From positions 1,415,260-1,479,259 of the forward strand of contig NZ_CP072943.1 in assembly GCF_018069705.1 (NCBI RefSeq): 64,000 bases of DNA, given 5' to 3'. The notes under the pieces were generated by a model. It was given only the letters and a program-made list of their open reading frames with translations. It did not search any database and was not told where the DNA came from. Below, piece by piece: positions 52,176 to 61,931 of this stretch (the first letter of the stretch is position 1; every line of letters begins with the position of its first letter). The stretch comes from Aminithiophilus ramosus. Lineage in GTDB: Bacteria; Synergistota; Synergistia; Synergistales; Aminithiophilaceae. Position numbers and translations under genes: made by a program.

Positions 52176-52601
52176 ATGTTCATCGGGAGTTACGAACACC
52201 GTCTGGATGAAAAAGGCAGACTCGTGTTGCCGGCGCCTTTCCGTGAACCGATGGAGGCGGGTATGGTTGCCAGCGCCGGAATCGGTCACTGCGTCTCGAT
52301 CTACAGCCGGGAACGGTGGAGTTCAATCTTGACGAAAGTTCAAAATTTGCCCTTCCCGAAGGGGAAAACCCGAGATTTTCTGCGCGTGCTTCTCGCTACG
52401 GCCCAGGAACTGGAGCTTGACCGATCCGGTCGCATTCTTATCGGAGCCCCCTTGAGGCAACATGGAGGGATTCTCCAGGATGTCGTCGTTCTGGGGGCCG
52501 GAGATCATCTCGAAGTTTGGGATGCGGCGAGTTGGAAGGAATATAGCCAAAAGGTTTTGGACGATTTTGCAGAGATAGCCGAGGAGGTCGAAGGGCTATG
52601 A
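52176..52601 (+). CDS. mraZ: Transcriptional regulator MraZ
   Basis: 141-aa DNA-binding protein with two SpoVT/AbrB-like domains: FIGSYEHRLDEKGRLVLPAPFR and, in the second half, AQELELDRSGRILIGAPLRQ. The ATG at 52176 is chosen because the fold starts MFIGSYEH; the frame is open 17 codons further up but that part overlaps the operator. First gene of the dcw operon; overlaps rsmH by 4 nt. Confidence 0.92.
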   Translation: MFIGSYEHRLDEKGRLVLPAPFREPMEAGMVASAGIGHCVSIYSRERWSSILTKVQNLPFPKGKTRDFLRVLLATAQELELDRSGRILIGAPLRQHGGILQDVVVLGAGDHLEVWDAASWKEYSQKVLDDFAEIAEEVEGL

Positions 52602-53512
52602 CGGAGCACGTGCCGGTCATGATCACGGAAGTTTTGGAACACGTGCCGGAGGAGCTTCGGGGCTGGGCTGTCGATGCCACTTTGGGCTTGGGCGGTTATA
52701 GTGAGGCCCTTCTCGTGAAGTGTCCCCTCCTCTCTGTCTTGGGTATCGATCAGGATCCACAGGCTCTTCGGCTGGCTCAAGAACGTTTAGCCCCCTTTTC
52801 CTCTCGCTTTAGGGCTCTTGAGGGGAATTTTCGCCAGATTAGTGCTCTTGTTGCCTCTCTTCCGGAAAAATTTTCCGTAATTCTTTTCGATCTGGGGCTC
52901 TCCAACCTTCAACTGACGGAACGCGAGAGGGGGTTTTCATTCAACGAAGATGGACCGCTTGACATGCGCATGTCACCTCTCTTACGGAAAAGTGCCTATC
53001 ATTGGATCAACAATTCCTCCCCGCAAGAATTGTCGGAAATTTTTCGACTCTATGGGGAAGAGCGTTATGCCTGGCCATTGGCCAAGGGAATCGTTCGCCA
53101 TGTCTTTCAAAAGGGGCCTATTGAAACGACAGGGGCGCTGGTTTCCGTCGTGAGAAGTATTCTGCCCGCGCCGATTCAGCGAAAAATGGGTGGTCACCCG
53201 GCCAGGCGAATTTTCCAGGCTCTTCGAATCGCCGTCAATGATGAGATCGCAGCCCTTGAGGAAGCGCTTGATGCCGTTGCGAAGATAGGAGCCGATCCCT
53301 GTCGTGTCATCGTCGTCAGTTACCATTCCCTAGAAGATCGCGTCGTGAAACATCGTTTCCGATCGTGGAAGCAGGAGGGGTTGGGCCGGGAACTTACGCG
53401 TAAACCTCTCATTCCGACAGAAGCGGAGATAGAGGGTAACTATAAAGCCCGAAGCGCCAAACTTCGAGTCTTCCGTCTGGAGACAGAGGGGGAGGGAGAG
53501 TATGGAAATTGA
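52598..53512 (+). CDS. rsmH: 16S rRNA (cytosine1402-N4)-methyltransferase
   Basis: 304-aa MraW/RsmH. SAM motif VDATLGLGGYSEALL (the usual GGGGH is GLGGY here), LFDLGLSNLQLT, ERGFSFNEDGPLDMRM, and the C-terminal VVSYHSLEDRVVKHRFR. Second dcw gene. It overlaps ftsL by 11 nt. Confidence 0.94.
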   Translation: MTEHVPVMITEVLEHVPEELRGWAVDATLGLGGYSEALLVKCPLLSVLGIDQDPQALRLAQERLAPFSSRFRALEGNFRQISALVASLPEKFSVILFDLGLSNLQLTERERGFSFNEDGPLDMRMSPLLRKSAYHWINNSSPQELSEIFRLYGEERYAWPLAKGIVRHVFQKGPIETTGALVSVVRSILPAPIQRKMGGHPARRIFQALRIAVNDEIAALEEALDAVAKIGADPCRVIVVSYHSLEDRVVKHRFRSWKQEGLGRELTRKPLIPTEAEIEGNYKARSAKLRVFRLETEGEGEYGN

Positions 53513-53879
53513 GAGGAGGCTGAAGAGAACCCAATGGGCGCTCTTGCTCCTTTCCGCCTTTCTCCTCCTCCTGGGGCTTGGGAGTATGCGCCTTTACGCG
53601 GTTTATCTGGAGCATCGCCTGAGTGAGGTGACGCGCCTTGTCGATGAAGCTCAGGAGCGTCAGTTGCTGTTGAGGCAGGAGCTGGCTTCTTTACTCTCTC
53701 CAGCGAGGGTGTATAGTTATGCCCATGCTGAACTCGGCATGGGCTACGCAACGCGAATCGTCGTTTGCAAGGTTCAGGCCGATGGCGCAAGCGATCTCTT
53801 CCGCGAGGAGGCAGCGCCTATCTCCCTTTGGGAGCGCTTCGCTAGAATCGTCGGCCGCGAGGCCTCGGCAAAGGACTAA
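53502..53879 (+). CDS. ftsL: Cell-division protein FtsL-like
   Basis: 125-aa bitopic membrane protein: a short basic N-terminus, one transmembrane helix (WALLLLSAFLLLLGLGSM), and a periplasmic coiled-coil segment (HRLSEVTRLVDEAQERQLLLRQ with AELGM downstream). Sequence similarity to known FtsL is low, as usual; position between rsmH and ftsI decides the call. Confidence 0.78.
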   Translation: MEIERRLKRTQWALLLLSAFLLLLGLGSMRLYAVYLEHRLSEVTRLVDEAQERQLLLRQELASLLSPARVYSYAHAELGMGYATRIVVCKVQADGASDLFREEAAPISLWERFARIVGREASAKD

Positions 53880-53905
53880 ATCGATTCCGTCTGTGAGGGG
53901 TTGTT

Positions 53906-55594
53906 TTGAGTCGTAAGGGAAGCCTCTCCTCGTGGGGCCCGGTATGGGTCGTCTTTGTTGTTCTTTTTATTCATCTCTACAGGCTTCATTTTACTCCTGA
54001 TCCGAGAGTTGTCGCCCAAGCCAATAGTCAATATTGGGTTCGTGTTCCTGTAAGCACGAACCGAGGCGCGATCCTAGATCGTAATGGAATCCCCCTTGCT
54101 GTTTCCGTTCCTGCCTATAGTCTTTTTGTCGATCCTAAGTTTTGGGAGCCAGGCCAGGCTGTGAAGCTTGCTGGACTTCTGCCGCCTCGTACTTTATCTT
54201 TCCTCTCGTCAAGCCTTCCCGGTCGTTTCCACTGGATTGCCAGGAAAATATCGCCAGATCGTTCTCGGCCTATTCAAGATCTTTCCTTGGAAGGCATATC
54301 TTTCTTGAAGGAAAAAAAGCGAATTTATCCGCAAGAAGATCTTCTTTCTCATGTTTTGGGCTATTGTGATGTGGATGATAACGGACTGGCTGGAATTGAG
54401 CGAAATTGGGATCTAGCCCTTTACGCTCCTCCTCAAATTCGTTTTTTAATACGAGATGCTGCAGGCAATTTGTTAACCACTATAGACGACGGAGTTGTCA
54501 CGGATGATACGCCAGGAAGCGTTGTGTTGACTATAGACTCGCGTTTCCAGCATGTGATTGAAAGACGTCTCGATGAAGGAGTTCGTAGTGCCGGAGGCAA
54601 ATGGGGCGCTGCCGTTTGTATTGATCCAAGAACTGGGGATATCTTGGCTTCGGCAAGCTGGCCGAAATACAACCCCAATATTCGGGAAAGCTTTGAGCCT
54701 GAGTTGTTGCGCAATAATGTCATAAGTAGGGTTTACGAACCTGGGTCTACTTTAAAGCCAATTATAGTCGGATTTTCATTGGAGGAAAAGTGGATTTCCC
54801 CTAATGAAAAATTTGTTGGCAAGGGATCTATTAAGATAGCCGATGCTGTTATTAGCAATGTCAATAAAAAGGCGTTTGGCTTGGAGACACCTGAGGATAT
54901 CCTTGTAAACTCCTGTAATGTGGGAATGTCTCAGATAGGGATGCGCTTTGACGTCTATCGGGCCTATGAGACGCTTCGCCAGTGGGGACTTGGAGTGGCA
55001 ACGGGAGTGGAATTGCCCGGCGAAGAGATCGGGTTGCTTCGGCCTCCGGACCAATGGCGCGGTGTCGTGCCGGCCAACATCGCCATAGGGCAGGGGCTGG
55101 CCCTGACTCCCCTGCAGCTGGCGCAAGCCTATCTGCCCATCGCGAACGGCGGCAAGTTGCTGCGCCTTCATATTGTCCGTCGCGTTGCGGATGGTCGGGG
55201 GGCAGTCATCTATGAGTCGCAGAGAGAGGTTTTGAGGGATGTCCTGGCCCCGGCAACGGCAGAGTGGCTCCGACGTGTCCTGCGAAAGGTCGTCGCGGTC
55301 GGAACGGGAAAGGCGGCATCGACGTCTCTTGCGGACATCGCAGGTAAAACGGGTACGGCACAGGTCGCCGAAAAGGGGCTTTATTCGGAAAACCGCTATG
55401 TTGCCTCCTTTGCCGGGTTCTGGCCCTGGGACGATCCTCAGTTCGTTCTGCTCATCGTTATCGGAGAGCCGGCTGGGACGATGACTTACGGAGGACAAAT
55501 CGCCGCTCCCATTTTTCGACACATCGTTGAGGATATGCATTACCTCCATTTTGCAGAGGAAATCCAGGGTGGGAGGTCTTCGGAAAGTGATTAA
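53906..55594 (+). CDS. ftsI: Peptidoglycan transpeptidase FtsI (PBP3-like)
   Basis: 562-aa division-specific class B penicillin-binding protein. One N-terminal membrane anchor (VWVVFVVLFIHLYRL), a dimerisation domain beginning RGAILDRNGIPLAVSV, and the transpeptidase with the active-site Ser in PGSTLKP, SCN as the second motif and KTGTA as the third. TTG start. The part from about 53,960 to 54,960 is AT-rich; the 3' third returns to GC-rich usage at about AYETLRQWG. Confidence 0.93.
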   Translation: MSRKGSLSSWGPVWVVFVVLFIHLYRLHFTPDPRVVAQANSQYWVRVPVSTNRGAILDRNGIPLAVSVPAYSLFVDPKFWEPGQAVKLAGLLPPRTLSFLSSSLPGRFHWIARKISPDRSRPIQDLSLEGISFLKEKKRIYPQEDLLSHVLGYCDVDDNGLAGIERNWDLALYAPPQIRFLIRDAAGNLLTTIDDGVVTDDTPGSVVLTIDSRFQHVIERRLDEGVRSAGGKWGAAVCIDPRTGDILASASWPKYNPNIRESFEPELLRNNVISRVYEPGSTLKPIIVGFSLEEKWISPNEKFVGKGSIKIADAVISNVNKKAFGLETPEDILVNSCNVGMSQIGMRFDVYRAYETLRQWGLGVATGVELPGEEIGLLRPPDQWRGVVPANIAIGQGLALTPLQLAQAYLPIANGGKLLRLHIVRRVADGRGAVIYESQREVLRDVLAPATAEWLRRVLRKVVAVGTGKAASTSLADIAGKTGTAQVAEKGLYSENRYVASFAGFWPWDDPQFVLLIVIGEPAGTMTYGGQIAAPIFRHIVEDMHYLHFAEEIQGGRSSESD

Positions 55595-55595
55595 G

Positions 55596-57101
55596 ATGGT
55601 CGATCTCGTGCGTTACTTGATGGAGTGCGGATTTGAGTTGAGAGTGCCTTCCTGTCCCGAAGAGCTCTTTCTCCGTGATGTGACTCAGGATAGCCGGAAA
55701 GTCGAGCAGGGGGCGCTTTTTTGTTGTGTTACGGGCTGCAGGGCCGATGGTCACGATTACGCAGAGGAGGCCGTCGCCAAAGGAGCGGCCGCTCTTCTCT
55801 GTGAGAGGCCTTTGGATATCCCCCTTCCTCAGATCATCGTCGGCGACGTCCGAAGGGCCATGGGGCATGCGGCTTCGGCCGTTCACGGTTTTCCCTGCGA
55901 AAAGCTCCAACTCCTGGCCGTTACGGGCACAAACGGAAAAAGCACCTCGGCTTATTTGATCCGCCATCTCCTGGCCGAGGCCGGTCGCCGTTCCGGCCTG
56001 ATCGGAACGATCGTCTACTCTGACGGACGCTGCGACGTGGAGGCCGATCGAACGACTCCCGAAAACTGCGACATCCATCGCTGGCTGGCCCGGATGGTCG
56101 AGGCGGGATGCGACAGCTGTGTGATGGAGACATCCTCTCACGGATTGGAGCAGGGAAGGCTCGCCGGTTGCCTCTTCGATAGGGCGCTCTTTACGAACCT
56201 GACTCCGGAGCACTTGGATTACCATGGTGACATGGAGAACTATTTTGCCTCGAAAAGTCGGCTCTTTTCAGAATACATGAAGCCCGGCTGGAAAGGTGCC
56301 GTCAACGTCGATGATCCCTATGGAGCCAGGCTTCACGATCGCTGGCCGGATCAACTCATGCCCTTCAGCCTCAAGGCCGACGTGGAGCGGGGGCTCCGGG
56401 TGGAGAGGCGTCGCATGGATATCAGTGGCCTGACTCTTGATATCCGTTTCCCTGACGGCCGTTCTGTAGAGGGGCTTCACGTCCCCCTCATGGGCAACTT
56501 CAATGTTTACAATACAGCCGGGGCTCTGGCCCTGGTTGAGACGCTCTCCCTCAAGGAGAGCGATCTCAAGGTTGCCATGAGGCGTATCCCTCAGGTGCCC
56601 GGCAGAATGGAACGCTACTGTTTCCGCAACGGCAGCTGCGCCGTCGTCGATTATGCCCACAGCCCCGATGCTCTTGAAAACGTTTTAACGGCACTGAGAG
56701 AGGTGACGGAAGGGCGCATTTTTGCCGTCTTTGGCCTCGGGGGCGAGCGTTACGTCGAAAACCGTCCCGCCATGGGAGCTATCGCCGCTTCCCTGGCTGA
56801 TTTTGTCCTGATCACCTCCGATAATCCCCGAAGTGAAAACCCTCGAGAGATTGCCCGTCAGATTGCCGTAGGAATTGAAGGAATCAGTCGATCCGTTCCT
56901 TATGCCATTGAGATCGATCGAAAAAAGGCCGTTTTTCAGGCGCTTTCCATGGCGCATGCCGGAGATGTCGTCCTGATAGGGGGCAAAGGACCGGAACGTT
57001 TCATCCTCTTCAGCGATCACAAAGAGCCCTATAACGATACGGAAACCGTATTGGAGTGGGCGAGGCTCAATGGAGAGGTCGGGGAGCTTCCCTTACGATG
57101 A
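55596..57101 (+). CDS. murE: UDP-MurNAc-tripeptide synthetase MurE, DAP type
   Basis: 501-aa ligase adding the third residue of the stem peptide. ATP motif VTGTNGKSTSAYLIRHLL near residues 108-125, LTPEHLDYHGDMENYF, and the specificity motif DNPR (in ITSDNPRSENP), which is associated with meso-diaminopimelate rather than lysine. The ATG at 55596 is used; the open frame further up overlaps ftsI and lacks an RBS. Confidence 0.93.
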   Translation: MVDLVRYLMECGFELRVPSCPEELFLRDVTQDSRKVEQGALFCCVTGCRADGHDYAEEAVAKGAAALLCERPLDIPLPQIIVGDVRRAMGHAASAVHGFPCEKLQLLAVTGTNGKSTSAYLIRHLLAEAGRRSGLIGTIVYSDGRCDVEADRTTPENCDIHRWLARMVEAGCDSCVMETSSHGLEQGRLAGCLFDRALFTNLTPEHLDYHGDMENYFASKSRLFSEYMKPGWKGAVNVDDPYGARLHDRWPDQLMPFSLKADVERGLRVERRRMDISGLTLDIRFPDGRSVEGLHVPLMGNFNVYNTAGALALVETLSLKESDLKVAMRRIPQVPGRMERYCFRNGSCAVVDYAHSPDALENVLTALREVTEGRIFAVFGLGGERYVENRPAMGAIAASLADFVLITSDNPRSENPREIARQIAVGIEGISRSVPYAIEIDRKKAVFQALSMAHAGDVVLIGGKGPERFILFSDHKEPYNDTETVLEWARLNGEVGELPLR

Positions 57102-58483
57102 AGAACGGCATGTCTCCTTCACTTGCGTGGGCGGCTCCTCTCGTTCATGGCGAACTCTGGGGTGGAGATGTCCTGCTGCCTCTTCCCGTTGTCGTAGACA
57201 GCCGCCTCATAAAGGATGGAGAGGCTTTCCTCGCCCTCAAAGGGGAGCACCACGACGGCCATCGTTTCATCGGCGAGGCCCTTGATCGCGGGGCCAAGGT
57301 CTTTTTTGGGGAGAGGGAGGGGCTGATGCCCTGGAGGGATCGGTTTGCGCGCTCGGGAGCCGCCGCGTTGGCCTTTTCCCGCGATTCGGAGGCCTCGTTC
57401 GTCGATTTGGCGCGTCTCTATCTGGAAGAGGTCGCTCCCCAGACGATTCTGGCCATAACGGGCAGCGTCGGCAAGACGACCTGCCGCGAGTTGACGGCGC
57501 TTGTCCTGGCGAAACGCTTTCGGGTTCATCAGGCCCGAAAAAGCCACAATACGGCCCTTGGCTGCGCCCTAACCGTGCTCGCGATGGATTCCGCCACGGA
57601 GATGCTCCTTCTCGAAATGGGCTGCAACCATCGGGGGGAGATCGCTGAAATGGTGGATCTCTTCCCTCCCCATCTTGCCGTCATCACCGAGGTGGCCCCG
57701 GCCCATCTCGAGGGGCTGGGGAGCATAGAGGGGGTTCTTCGTGCCAAGCTGGAGATCCTTCGTTCCCGCAACTTGCGGGCTGTGTCCTATAATATAGATA
57801 ACGACGCTCTTCGGCAGGCGATGGCCTCATTCTCTCGAGAAGTTGACATTCTATCCGTGGGGTACCATCGAGAGGCGATCTTTCGCCTCGTTCAGACGAC
57901 ACAGGACCAAGATGAAGAAGGTGTTCGTCTTTTTGTCCGCGCTCACTATGAGGGAGGAGAGATGGAGCTCGCAAGCCGTCTTTTCGGTCGTCATCACGCG
58001 TACTCCATGGGTTTTGCCGGAGCCGTGGCCTCTTATTTAGGCATTGATGACTTTGGCAGTGCCTTTCGGGATCAACGGAGCTTGACAGGGCGAGGGCGAG
58101 TGCTTTCGCGCCGTCAGGGGGGGGTAGTCGTCGATGAGTCCTACAATGCCAACCCCCTCTCGATGAGAGCCGCCTTGACGGCTTTTCGTGAAGTGGCCGG
58201 GGCAGAGGGCAATTGGGCTCTTCTGGGAGCCATGGGGGAATTGGGCCCCACCTCCGCCGATCTTCACAGGCTGCTGCTCAGCGAGGCTCCTCTGCCGGAA
58301 AGGGTGCTCCTACTCGGAGAGGGGTGGCCGGCAACCCTTCCTCCTGGAGCGAGAAGGGTTGCCGGAGCCGATGAGGCCATTGCCCTTCTGACAGAAGAGA
58401 TGGCGCCTGGCGAAGCTCTTCTCGTCAAAGGATCTCGTCTTTGGAAATTGGAAAGAGTCGTGCAGAAAGCCTTGTCATTATGA
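57098..58483 (+). CDS. murF: UDP-MurNAc-pentapeptide synthetase MurF
   Basis: 461-aa ligase that adds D-Ala-D-Ala. ATP motif ITGSVGKTTCRELTALVL, HNTALGCALTVL, and DESYNANPLSMRAAL near the C-terminal domain. Start ATG 57098 overlaps the murE stop (ATGA). It overlaps mraY likewise. Confidence 0.93.
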   Translation: MKNGMSPSLAWAAPLVHGELWGGDVLLPLPVVVDSRLIKDGEAFLALKGEHHDGHRFIGEALDRGAKVFFGEREGLMPWRDRFARSGAAALAFSRDSEASFVDLARLYLEEVAPQTILAITGSVGKTTCRELTALVLAKRFRVHQARKSHNTALGCALTVLAMDSATEMLLLEMGCNHRGEIAEMVDLFPPHLAVITEVAPAHLEGLGSIEGVLRAKLEILRSRNLRAVSYNIDNDALRQAMASFSREVDILSVGYHREAIFRLVQTTQDQDEEGVRLFVRAHYEGGEMELASRLFGRHHAYSMGFAGAVASYLGIDDFGSAFRDQRSLTGRGRVLSRRQGGVVVDESYNANPLSMRAALTAFREVAGAEGNWALLGAMGELGPTSADLHRLLLSEAPLPERVLLLGEGWPATLPPGARRVAGADEAIALLTEEMAPGEALLVKGSRLWKLERVVQKALSL

Positions 58484-59433
58484 TTATTCGTTTGATTTTT
58501 GCTTCACTGCTTACTTTTTGTGCTGCCGTCTTTCTTCAGGGCTATTGGATCCGTTGTCTTCTGCGTCTTAATGTGTCCCAGACGTTGAAGGCTTACGGAC
58601 CACAACGACATTTGGAAACAAAAAAAGGCACGCCGACAATGGGTGGCATCGTTTTCCCTTTTGCCTTTTTTATTGGTTTGGTCTTAGCGCGACCGATTAT
58701 TGACCTTACTGATAGCGAATTGTTTCTTGTTCTTTTCTTCCCCACAGCAATGGCCATCATCGGTTTGGTAGATGATGGGATGAAATTCATGAGGCATTCC
58801 AGCGAGGGGCTCAGCAGCCTTCAAAAACTGACCCTTCAGATATTTTTTTGTTTTCCATGGGCTTTGCTGGTTAGTTTTGGTGAAGGTCTTTCTCTTTGGC
58901 CTGGTCAAGTCTTTTCTGCTGGCATATCAGTTCCAATTTTGCTTTTCATGTCTGTTGGTGTTCTTAATGCTGTTAATATCACGGATGGGCTTGATGGCTT
59001 GGCCTCTGGTGCTTTTTCTATATCAATGATAGCTGGGGCTTTCTTTTTCAAAACTCCATGGATGGTTTTGTCTGTTATTGCCGCTGCGGTTTCTTTGGCT
59101 TTTATGTGGCACAATGGACATCCGGCTAAAATTTTTATGGGAGATGTTGGTGCTCATTTTTTGGGAGGATTGCTTATTGTTCTATGCGTTCGTTCTCAAT
59201 GGACTATTGCTCTTTTCCCCTTGGGTTTTATCTTTGGGATAGAGGCTATCTCTGTCGTTATCCAGCTTTTCTCTATTTGGGTGAGAAAAAAGAAAATTTT
59301 TCTCATGAGTCCAATCCATCATCATTTTGAGTTGTTGGGATGGAATGAGACGGAGATCGTGTTGCGTTTTTGGCTCTTGCATTTATTGGGCATGGTGTTT
59401 CTGCTCGGTCTCATTTTAATGATTATCGCCTGA
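58480..59433 (+). CDS. mraY: Phospho-MurNAc-pentapeptide transferase MraY
   Basis: 317-aa integral membrane enzyme making lipid I. Conserved motifs: KKGTPTMGG, LVDDGMKF, NITDGLDGLASG, FMGDVGAHFLGG and HHHFELLGW; about ten transmembrane helices. The gene is clearly AT-rich in third codon positions, unlike murF and murD on either side. The start overlaps the murF stop (ATGA). Confidence 0.95.
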   Translation: MIIRLIFASLLTFCAAVFLQGYWIRCLLRLNVSQTLKAYGPQRHLETKKGTPTMGGIVFPFAFFIGLVLARPIIDLTDSELFLVLFFPTAMAIIGLVDDGMKFMRHSSEGLSSLQKLTLQIFFCFPWALLVSFGEGLSLWPGQVFSAGISVPILLFMSVGVLNAVNITDGLDGLASGAFSISMIAGAFFFKTPWMVLSVIAAAVSLAFMWHNGHPAKIFMGDVGAHFLGGLLIVLCVRSQWTIALFPLGFIFGIEAISVVIQLFSIWVRKKKIFLMSPIHHHFELLGWNETEIVLRFWLLHLLGMVFLLGLILMIIA

Positions 59434-59458
59434 TTCATGGCTTTTCAGGAGGGAGACC

Positions 59459-60832
59459 ATGTTGCAGATGACTACCGGCAAAGAGCGAGTGACCGTCATC
59501 GGCGCCGGAATCAGCGGTTTTGCCACGGCTCTTCTGGCTGCCAAGGAAAGCGCCTCTCTCCTGCTCTCAGATCAGGGGCCCATATCGGAGGCGGTAAAAG
59601 ACCGGGCCTATGCGGCGGGGATAGAACTGGAAGAGCGAGGTCACAGCGACAAAGCCTGGCAATGTGACCTTGTCATCGTCAGTTCCGGAATCGCACCCAC
59701 GGCAGCGCCGATAAAGGAGGCTAAAAAACGGGGTTTGCCACTCGTCAGCGAGGCCGACTATGTCTATCCCCATTTGAAAGCCAGGCTGATCGGCGTCACG
59801 GGCAGCAACGGCAAAACGACGACGACGGCCCTTCTTGCCCATCTCCTCCGTTGTGGCGGCTTGCGCGCAGAGGCCGCCGGCAATATCGGAGCTCCCCTGG
59901 CGGACTTCGCCGGGAGAGAGCTTGATTATCTCGTCGTCGAGCTGAGTAGCTTTCAGTTGCATTGGGCCCGAAAGCTCCGTCTTTGCGGCGCTCTTTTGAC
60001 GAACCTTGCGCCCGATCACATCGATTGGCACGGGTCATATGAGGCTTATGTGGCAGCGAAAGCGAACATTTTCTCCCTTGTCGAAGATGGGGGATGGGGA
60101 ATTTTCCGTGCCGCAGACGAAGAGGTCCTGACGGGTTCTTTGAAGGAGACGGTGCGTCGCTGCCGCCTCGCTTGGGATGATAGAGGCCTTTCCGCAGGTG
60201 ATCTTCTGCTGGCTGCTGACGGGGCCTCTCTTTTGACGGGAGACGGTTCGCGATGCCTTTTTCAAAGGGAGGTCTTCTCCCTTCCCGGAAGGCACAATCT
60301 GGAGAATGCGGCAATGGCTTCCGCCGCAGCCACTCTGGCCGGGCTTGAAACGGGAAGCCTCGACGGCGGGCTTCGCTCTTTCGAGGCACTGCCCCATCGT
60401 TGTCAAGTCGTCGGTATTGTTGACGGAGTGACCTTTGTCGACGATTCGAAGGGCACAAATGTCGCTGCGACGATAACGGCCTTGACCTCGCTGGAAGGGC
60501 CCAAGGTCATTCTTCTGGGAGGAAAAGGCAAAGGCGAAAGTTACGGCGAACTTGCCCTGGCCGTGAAAGCCGAGGCTAAGGCGGCCGTGCTTTTCGGAGC
60601 CGAAGCGGAATCTATCGCCGAAGCCCTCTGTTCCGTGGGTTTCCGTCGCTACTTCATCGAGCAGGACCTGGCCCGTTCGTTCGACCGGGCGTTGGAGGAA
60701 GCCGAGTCAGGCGAGATGGTCCTTCTTTCCCCTGCCTGTACCAGTTGGGATCAGTATCCCAACTATAAAGAGAGAGGACGGCATTTCCGGCGGCTTGTCG
60801 AGGAAAAGGCCCATGGAACGGGAAAGCCCTGA
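59459..60832 (+). CDS. murD: UDP-MurNAc-L-alanine:D-glutamate ligase
   Basis: 457-aa ligase. N-terminal Rossmann-like domain (VTVIGAGISGFATALLAA), ATP motif GVTGSNGKTTTTALLAHLL near residues 116-134, TNLAPDHIDWHGSYEAY, and DDSKGTNVAATITAL in the C-terminal domain. ATG 4 nt after GGAGGGA. Returns to the GC-rich usage of the operon. Confidence 0.94.
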   Translation: MLQMTTGKERVTVIGAGISGFATALLAAKESASLLLSDQGPISEAVKDRAYAAGIELEERGHSDKAWQCDLVIVSSGIAPTAAPIKEAKKRGLPLVSEADYVYPHLKARLIGVTGSNGKTTTTALLAHLLRCGGLRAEAAGNIGAPLADFAGRELDYLVVELSSFQLHWARKLRLCGALLTNLAPDHIDWHGSYEAYVAAKANIFSLVEDGGWGIFRAADEEVLTGSLKETVRRCRLAWDDRGLSAGDLLLAADGASLLTGDGSRCLFQREVFSLPGRHNLENAAMASAAATLAGLETGSLDGGLRSFEALPHRCQVVGIVDGVTFVDDSKGTNVAATITALTSLEGPKVILLGGKGKGESYGELALAVKAEAKAAVLFGAEAESIAEALCSVGFRRYFIEQDLARSFDRALEEAESGEMVLLSPACTSWDQYPNYKERGRHFRRLVEEKAHGTGKP

Positions 60833-61931
60833 CCAGGTGAGATGTGGCCCGGACCCTTTCATCTGGGCCATCCCTCTCGTTCTCACGGGACTGGGAATCT
60901 TGATGATCTCCTCGACGACTAGCTATCGCTCTCTGGCCCTTTTCGGCAATCCCTTCGTCTTCGGCCTCAGGCAGCTTCAATTTCTTGGAATAGGTTTGAC
61001 CGCCATGGTCATGACCTACATGATTCCTCTCGGCTGGTTGCGCAGGCTTACGGCCCCTTTCTGGGTTCTGGCTCTTGTGTTCACCTGGCTCAGCCTTGCC
61101 CCGCTCGTCGGCCATGCCGCCGGAGGAGCCTCTCGTTGGCTGCGTCTGGGGCCCTTCTCCTTTCAGCCCTTCGAGCTTCTCTCGCTGGCCTCCGTTGCCC
61201 ATCTCGCCAACAGGCTCACCGTCGAGGAGCTTACTCCCAAGAGAGCTTTCACCAGAACGCTTTTGCTCCTCTCCCTTTCCGTTCTGCCTGTCCTCCTGCA
61301 GCCGGATCTGGGAGGAACGCTGCTTTTGACGGCCCTCTGCATGGGGCTTTATGTGGATCATCACGGGTGGCGCTATCCTCTCGGAGGAGGGGCTGGCCTG
61401 GCCCTGATCGTCACCTTTCTCATTCGCGGCGAGAATTACCGGCTACGTCGCATCTGGGCTTTCCTCGACCCGTGGAAAGATCCCAGGGACAGCGGCTTTC
61501 AGGTCATTCAGGGATTGGTCGCCTTTGCGAACGGCGGATTCTGGGGCGTGGGATTGGGCAAGGGTTTTCAGAAATTACACTATCTACCTGCCTCCGACAC
61601 GGATTTTATTTTCGCCGTATTAGCCGAAGAGCTGGGCTTCCCAGGCACAGCCCTGGTCCTCTCTCTTTTCGCCTTCTGGGCCTTTCGCGTCATGAAACTT
61701 GCCAGAACCCAGACAGATTCATTTTTCGCTCTTCTTGTCTGGGGACTGGGGCTCTCCGTTCTCCTGCCCATGATCATCAACGTGGGGGGAGTAACCAAGC
61801 TTCTGCCTCTCACAGGCATGCCGCTGCCCTTCCTGAGCTATGGGGGCAGTTCTCTCGTCTCCATGTGGATCAAGATAGGCCTGCTTTTGGGACTCGCCAA
61901 AGAATCAGGAAGGGAGGGCGTTCCGCAGTGA
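60813..61931 (+). CDS. ftsW: Lipid II polymerase FtsW (SEDS family)
   Basis: 372-aa multi-spanning SEDS glycosyltransferase working with FtsI at the septum. About ten hydrophobic segments; the family motif GGASRWLRLGPFSFQPFELL and the C-terminal GMPLPFLSYGGSSLVSMW are clear. The ATG at 60813 lies inside the end of murD; six extra codons upstream are open. RodA or SpoVE are alternatives by sequence; position favours FtsW. Confidence 0.92.
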   Translation: MERESPDQVRCGPDPFIWAIPLVLTGLGILMISSTTSYRSLALFGNPFVFGLRQLQFLGIGLTAMVMTYMIPLGWLRRLTAPFWVLALVFTWLSLAPLVGHAAGGASRWLRLGPFSFQPFELLSLASVAHLANRLTVEELTPKRAFTRTLLLLSLSVLPVLLQPDLGGTLLLTALCMGLYVDHHGWRYPLGGGAGLALIVTFLIRGENYRLRRIWAFLDPWKDPRDSGFQVIQGLVAFANGGFWGVGLGKGFQKLHYLPASDTDFIFAVLAEELGFPGTALVLSLFAFWAFRVMKLARTQTDSFFALLVWGLGLSVLLPMIINVGGVTKLLPLTGMPLPFLSYGGSSLVSMWIKIGLLLGLAKESGREGVPQ

